Below the pieces are notes generated by a model. That model saw only the letters and a program-made list of their open reading frames with translations. It was not told where the DNA came from and did no database searches. The translations under genes and the position numbers were made by a program. Below, piece after piece: positions 59,136 to 64,000 of a stretch of DNA of 64,000 bases (position 1 is its first letter; the number at the start of each line of letters is the position of its first letter). This stretch comes from Dugong dugon (Eukaryota > Chordata > Mammalia > Sirenia > Dugongidae). The stretch covers positions 113,190,650 through 113,254,649 of the forward strand of contig CM057469.1 of NCBI GenBank assembly GCA_030035585.1. The letters are read 5' to 3'.

Positions 59136-59255
59136 TATATCCTTCCTGATGTGATCATAATATCCATACAGTTGGAAGCAACCTTTTTACTGCTTATATC
59201 ATGCTATTTTATAAACATTTTTGTGCATCAGTAAATTTTCTCTCTCCTACCAGCC

Positions 59256-59458
59256 AGCCAGTTGCCTTTGAGTCAATTCCAACTCATGGCAACCCCATGC
59301 GTATCAGAGTAGAACCGTGCTCCACAGAGTTTTCAGTGGCTGATTTTTCAGAAGTAGATTGTCAAGCCTTTCTTCTAAGGTGCCTCTGAGTGAACTCAAC
59401 CTCCAACATTTCTGTCAGCATCTGAGCATGTTAACTGTTTGCACCACCCAGGGACTCC
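59256..59458 (-). mobile_element. AfroSINE (GTCCCTG-headed subfamily)
   Basis: Reverse copy: GCCAGTTGCCTTTGAGTCAA, CAGTGGCTGATTTTTCAGAA, head TTTGCACCACCCAGGGACTC. Confidence 0.95.
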
Positions 59459-59659
59459 TTTCTCTCTTATAACATCATTTAAATAGTTGTATATCCTTCC
59501 ACTTATGGCCTTATCATAATTTCTTTAACCAGTACATTATATAGATATTTTGGCTATTATCAACAATGCTACAGTAAATATGCATATAGCTGACTTCGTA
59601 CACTCCCTGGGTAATCCCTGTCTTGAGACCCAAACCTCCTATATCACATCACTCTGTGT

Positions 59660-59722
59660 GTATGCTGTGTGTATGTGTGTGTGTGTGTGTGTATGAGTGT
59701 GTGAGTGTGTGAGTGTGTCTGT
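59660..59722. repeat. (TG)n microsatellite
   Basis: TG repeats with TATG and AG interruptions. Confidence 0.93.
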
Positions 59723-59764
59723 GTCTGTACTATCTCCTACAGCTTTTGAAGCTAGTTGTTTGCT

Positions 59765-59883
59765 TTGTTGTTAGGTGCTGTTGAGTCAGTTCCAACTCAT
59801 AGTGACCCTATGTACACCAGAATGAAACAGTGCCCAGTCCTGCTTCATCCTCACAATCATTGCTAAGTTTGAGCCTATTGCCT
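59765..59883 (-). mobile_element. RTE LINE 3' end, short
   Basis: TTGTTGTTAGGTGCTGTTGA to TGCTAAGTTTGAGCCTATTG, about 119 bp of the 3' terminus. Confidence 0.92.
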
Positions 59884-60490
59884 TAAATATAAAGCTATAT
59901 AATGCAACTTGTTATAAATAGCAATTTGAATTTAGCTAGTGTGGAATGTTACTATCTATTTTAAACATAATTATTGGATTAAGTGTTCATGAGCAGTGTA
60001 GTGAATTTCTGACAAAATTCAAATTTTGTGAAAGTCAAAATTAAACCCAATTGGTCCCATGAAGACAAGTCCAACGGCTGTCTGTCTGGGAAAGCTAGAA
60101 GCCACAGTACACATACTAGATCCATTCTGTGATGTTGTGGTTGTGCTTGCTGAGACTTACTGGCCAAAAGGCTTTTTCTCTCCCCACTCTCACCTCCACT
60201 CCAGGCTGGACAAGGGGGGATATAGTTTCCTTGGTGAATTTGGAGCTGGTGAACATTTCCACAAACTCTTCTCCCCACTTCGACTGCTCCAAGACTTGTT
60301 TCATATTGTAAGAACCTCTAACATATAAACTTAAGACTTCTGTCTTTGGTTTCTGATCTTACCCTTTCCTATGTGTGCTTTTTTTCCATAATTTATTAAT
60401 CTGTTTCTTTCTTAGTTAAAAAAAAAAAAAATCTGCTTTTAGTTCACTTCTTCAGTTAAAATGTTAATTCTTAAAAAAAAAAGAAAGAAC
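59884..60490. other. Non-repeat-like patch with overlapping open frames
   Basis: 60059-60328 stays open in several frames (plus 89 and 60 codons, minus 99 and 62 codons) and is GC-richer than its neighbours. I recognise none of the products. No start context, splice sites or poly-A signal convinced me of a gene. An unrecognised old exon or processed pseudogene remains possible. Confidence 0.3.
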
Positions 60491-61300
60491 TTCTTTAAAA
60501 GGATAAATTTTAGGAGTGTAATGCTGGATCAAAGAGTATGATTTGGATAAATGTTGACAAACTGAATTTTCAACTGATTGTCTGAATTTATCCCCTCACA
60601 TGTATGTCATATAATGCCTATTTTCGCTCACTTTGAAAACACTGATATTATCACTGTTTTTAACATTTTCTAAAGGCATTTCAGGAGTGCTGGTGGTGAA
60701 GTGGTTAAGAGCTTAGGCTGCTGTTTGATCAGCAGTTCTAATCCACCAGCCGCTCATTGGAAACCCTGTAGGGCGGCTCTATTCTGTTCCATTGGGCCAC
60801 TATGAGTCGGAATCAACTTGACAGCACACAACAAAGCCATTTCTCTCTTGATTTTATTCATCTGATTACTTTTGAGGTGGAACACTTTTATACATGCCAG
60901 CTGGACTTTGTCAAATTTCCAAAAATTACTCAGCCTCTATCTAGAAAATTTATTTTTTTATTTGAAAATATTACTGACAAAATGTGTTGCAAATATTTTG
61001 TATTGTGATAGCTACCTTTTAATGCAGTATCTATATGTTTTTCCCTTTATTTATTGTTGTAAAAAATATAGATAAAGCTACATTTGCCAGTTTAATGTTT
61101 TTCACATATACAATTCAGTGAGATCAAATGCATCAATCAAGTTGTGCAACGATCACTAATATACTTTGACAAATCTTCTGTTCCCATAAACAAAAATTCA
61201 ATGCTTCTCAAAAAGTCATCCCCCACCCTCCTCCTACCCCTAGTAAACCTACTCAATAGTTAACTTTTCATTAATTCATATCTGTTCTTATTTTGTGATT
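60491..61300 (-). mobile_element. Old L1 3' region, degenerate
   Basis: ATGCTGGATCAAAGAGTATG, ATTACTTTTGAGGTGGAACA and, at 61040-61300, ATATACAATTCAGTGAGATC and GTTGTGCAACGATCACTAAT match reversed L1 3' UTRs, perhaps of two different copies. Confidence 0.6.
60684..60832 (+). mobile_element. AfroSINE
   Basis: GTGCTGGTGGTGAAGTGGTT head, tail GGAATCAACTTGACAGCACA. Near-duplication AAAGSCATTTC at 60672-60682 and 60833-60843. Confidence 0.94.
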
Positions 61301-62155
61301 TCTCCCCCAGTTGGCATATGCTTATGCTAAGCAAGCTTTTTCCATCTCTTGCTTGAACATATATCCATCTATATTTTCTAATGTCATTTTTGCCTTCAAT
61401 GTCTTAAATTTCAGTATTAATCTATTTGGGGATTTTTTTTGGTAATACTTACTTCAGAAGATAATCTTGTTTTTTCCTAGTATTTATAACTAAACCGTCC
61501 ACAACTTTTTCACTGTTACAAATGCCATCCACATCACTAACTGAATTCTCTATTTTACATACACACACATACTCACACACACTGCTATTTCTTTTATTAA
61601 ATTGATCTTTTGTTTTCTGCAGAACTACTAATTTGTTATAATTATAATTGCTGTATAACTCTTAAAAGTCTTTCTCATTATTTTCCAGAAATTTCTTGAC
61701 TTTTCTCATTCCTTTTCTGTTCCACATGAATACTTGAATTTAATTAAGTTCCTGTAATCCAATTAAAATTAAAAATAACTTTTGTTTTATAAAATCAATG
61801 TATTTTTATTATAGAAATAAAGGTAAGCAAAATAAATAAATAAAATAAAATATACACTCAATTCCATTATCCAGAATAATCATTGTTAACAACTTTGTGT
61901 ATATCTATCAAAATTTTATCTACATAAACATTTTATATATAAATACATATATAACTTATATAAACAAATTATGTATATATACATTCTTCCTATAAATATC
62001 TCTATTATCTATTGTCTGTCTCCATATATTTAATGTAATAATGTTATTGAAATTACAACCCGCTTTTCACTTACAGCAGCATATCATAAACAACTTCAGA
62101 TGTTAATAAATATTTTCACACAACACTGTCATTTATAACATTTTACATCTACATA
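61301..62155. other. AT-rich, probably old L1 3' region
   Basis: (CA) tracts at 61561-61580, TA-rich stretch 61910-62000. 62030-62155 and 62407-62650 (ATTCCATTTTATTGATATAA ...) read as one old L1 3' region in reverse. Confidence 0.45.
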
Positions 62156-62406
62156 CATCTCATGTACTTTGGACGTGTTATTAGGAGGGATCTGTCCCTG
62201 GAGAAAGACATTATGCCTGGTAAAGTAGAAGGTCAGTAAAATAGAGAAATATCCTGAATGAGATGTCTTGACACAGTGGCTGCAACAGTGGGCTCAGGTA
62301 TAATAACAATCATAAGGATAGCATAGGATCAGGCAGTGTTTCATTCTGTTGTACATAGATGACTGTGAGTTGGAACCGACTCGACAGCACCTAACAACAA
62401 CAACAA
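62156..62406 (+). mobile_element. RTE LINE 3' fragment
   Basis: CATCTCATGTACTTTGGACG to CACCTAACAACAACAACAA. Exact 9-bp duplication ATCTACATA at 62147-62155 and 62407-62415. Confidence 0.95.
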
Positions 62407-62666
62407 ATCTACATAATATTCCATTTTATTGATATAATTTATCTTTAAAGACCTTACTGTCAGGCAACTAGATCATTTCCATTTTTTCATATTAAAAATA
62501 ATACTGCCATAAACAATTTTGTACAAATATCTTTTTGTACCTGTCCAGTTATTTCATAAAAGAAATTGTAAAGAGTGAATACAAAATACTAAGAAGAGTG
62601 TAAACTTTTTAAAGATTTTCTGTATGTAGTGACAACTGCCTTTTCAAGCATAGTATTTATGAAATG

Positions 62667-62837
62667 GAGCTGTGGTGGTGCAGTGGTTAAGCATTCAGCT
62701 GCTAACGAAAAGGTCGGCTGTTCAAATCCACCAGTTGCTCCTTGGAAATCCTATGGGGTAGTTCTACTCTGTCCTGTATGGCTGCTATGAGTCAAAATCA
62801 ACTCGACAGCAATGGGTCTGGTTTGGTTTTTTTTTTT
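62667..62837 (+). mobile_element. AfroSINE
   Basis: AGCTGTGGTGGTGCAGTGGT head to GGTCTGGTTTGG and a T run. Exact 13-bp duplication TATTTATGAAATG at 62654-62666 and 62838-62850. Confidence 0.97.
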
Positions 62838-62850
62838 TATTTATGAAATG

Positions 62851-63369
62851 TCAAATGTTGTATGTATAAGAGTCGGCTTTGCTACATTTTGCCAACAATG
62901 GTTTAAAAAATGTTTAAAAATTTAATTACTACGTCTTTAAACACTAGTGAGATTCAACCTAAGTACACGTTTTTGACATTTGTTTTTTTCTTTTATTTTT
63001 GTGCGACTGATCAATTCTGGACCTGTACCCAATTTTTTTTTTATAACTTTCACTTCTTAAATTTTATATGATATAGAAATTTTATGGCTTTAAATATTTC
63101 ATTTTGTTAATGGGAAAATGCTATCTTTCTCTGTTTTTCCCATTACATTTAGTAACTTAAAAAAAAAAAGTTTTTGTTTTTGTATATGTATTTTGTAATC
63201 AGCCAAATTAGTACATTCTCCTGTTAGTTCCAACCATTTTCAAGTTAATTCTACTGAATTTACTGTAATACAAATAACATTTGTGAATAATTAGACCTCT
63301 ACTTTCTCCTTCCCACATTGATATTCTGTACTGATTTTTACTTTTAAAAATTCTGTTGGCAATAATTTT
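62851..63369. other. Unassigned AT-rich sequence
   Basis: No gene. Possibly continuing old LINE sequence. Confidence 0.35.
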
Positions 63370-64000
63370 CTAGTGAGGGCAAGATGGAGTCAGTCCATTA
63401 AATTCTAACTCTTGCACTGATGACATTAAACAATCTCTGGAGAGTACAGAAGCAACTACTTGAGTCTCTGGAAAATACGCAGAGACAGACAGATTGGAGA
63501 GGGGAGTCAAAAAAGTGTAGATAACAACCTATAAGAGGGTGAGTGTTCCATATTTTATTTTTCACAGTTAAGCCAAGGGTGGGTCCTAGTAGAGATGCTA
63601 CAGTGGTGACTTAAGACAGCTGAAATTTTGAAAGAAACTCCATATTCACAGTCAGGTGAGAGACCTCTGAGAATGGGAGAACGTGCAGTAAGTACTTTTT
63701 TTTTTCCTCTTTCTCTCCTTTTTGTCACAACTGACCAAAAGTGATCCTACACTGAGCTTTGGCAGCAGGTGGTGCAAACAACTCAAACTACAATAGTAAC
63801 CCTATCATTATGGCCAGAGAAAATAGGAAAAGGAACCTCTTAGACTAAAAAGTATGGGGAGAATCTTATTTTTTCAGTTCCCTTTTTCATTCCCTGATTT
63901 GCCTCAAGGTGGACACAGCACAGGCAATAAAACTCAGAGATTTGCTAAATCTCATCTTCCTGGGTATAGGATAAGGAAAAAGGTCAGTGACAGGCAGAAA
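63370..64000 (+). mobile_element. Old L1 5' UTR (probable), cut by window edge
   Basis: GTGAGGGCAAGATGGAGTCA at 63375 looks like an L1 5' start with a CAAGATGG motif. The following text (GACAGATTGGAGAGGGGAGT, pyrimidine tract at 63697-63725, TATGGCCAGAGAAAATAGG) parallels the old L1 5' UTR at 10650-11250. Confidence 0.45.

Overview
The window is repeat-dense, AT-rich, nuclear DNA from a placental mammal. Its repeats point to Afrotheria, most likely a paenungulate such as an elephant. The evidence is about 20 copies of tRNA-derived AfroSINE-type elements (heads with A and B boxes, body around CTATGAGTCGGAATCGACTC) alongside an RTE-clade LINE whose 3' end (GGCACCTAACAACAACAAC) shares that tail. 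L1 elements with matching long 3' UTRs and older mammalian repeats (L1M, L2, MIR, MaLR LTR, Tigger, ERVL) fill most of the rest. I found no host protein-coding exon, structural RNA gene, CRISPR array or bacterial-type operon. All long open frames are LINE ORF remnants or chance frames.

Layout: 1-3945 is the 5' half of a minus-strand L1 (L1-A) cut by the window edge, with 5' UTR, ORF1 and part of ORF2. 3946-8180 looks like a decayed ERVL-type internal region (minus) carrying three AfroSINEs. 8.2-15.4 kb holds a long composite SINE, a MIR split by an RTE 3' end, an old L1 5' UTR split by a younger L1 3' end, an RTE RT fragment, a 215-bp L1 tail with a clear target-site duplication, and a MaLR LTR. 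15.4-19.5 kb is one old plus-strand L1 interrupted by an RTE and two AfroSINEs. 19.5-23 kb contains L2 and MIR. 24-26.6 kb is an old minus-strand L1 with an AfroSINE. 27.55-28.35 kb is an old L1 3' UTR interrupted by a striking 307-bp foldback element. 28.4-35.3 kb is mostly unrecognised apart from an L1 3' UTR, a MIR and two AfroSINEs.

35.5-49.65 kb is one ancient minus-strand L1 broken by two insertions. The first is a full-length younger L1 (L1-B, 36294-43853) flanked by an exact 12-bp duplication. The second is an internally deleted Tigger-like DNA transposon (46716-47951) that itself carries an AfroSINE. 49.9-60.9 kb is the densest SINE/RTE cluster. It includes two RTE 3' ends facing each other as a ~485-bp inverted repeat, one of them interrupted by a composite L1+LTR patch. 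60.5-64 kb is old L1 sequence with an RTE, an AfroSINE and probably the 5' UTR of another old L1.

Functionally the elements relate as partners. RTE supplied (in the past) the reverse transcriptase that copies the SINEs sharing its tail, and L1 encoded its own machinery. Every coding copy seen here is broken. The least explained item is the foldback element at 27662-27968. I do not claim a new biological system beyond that.
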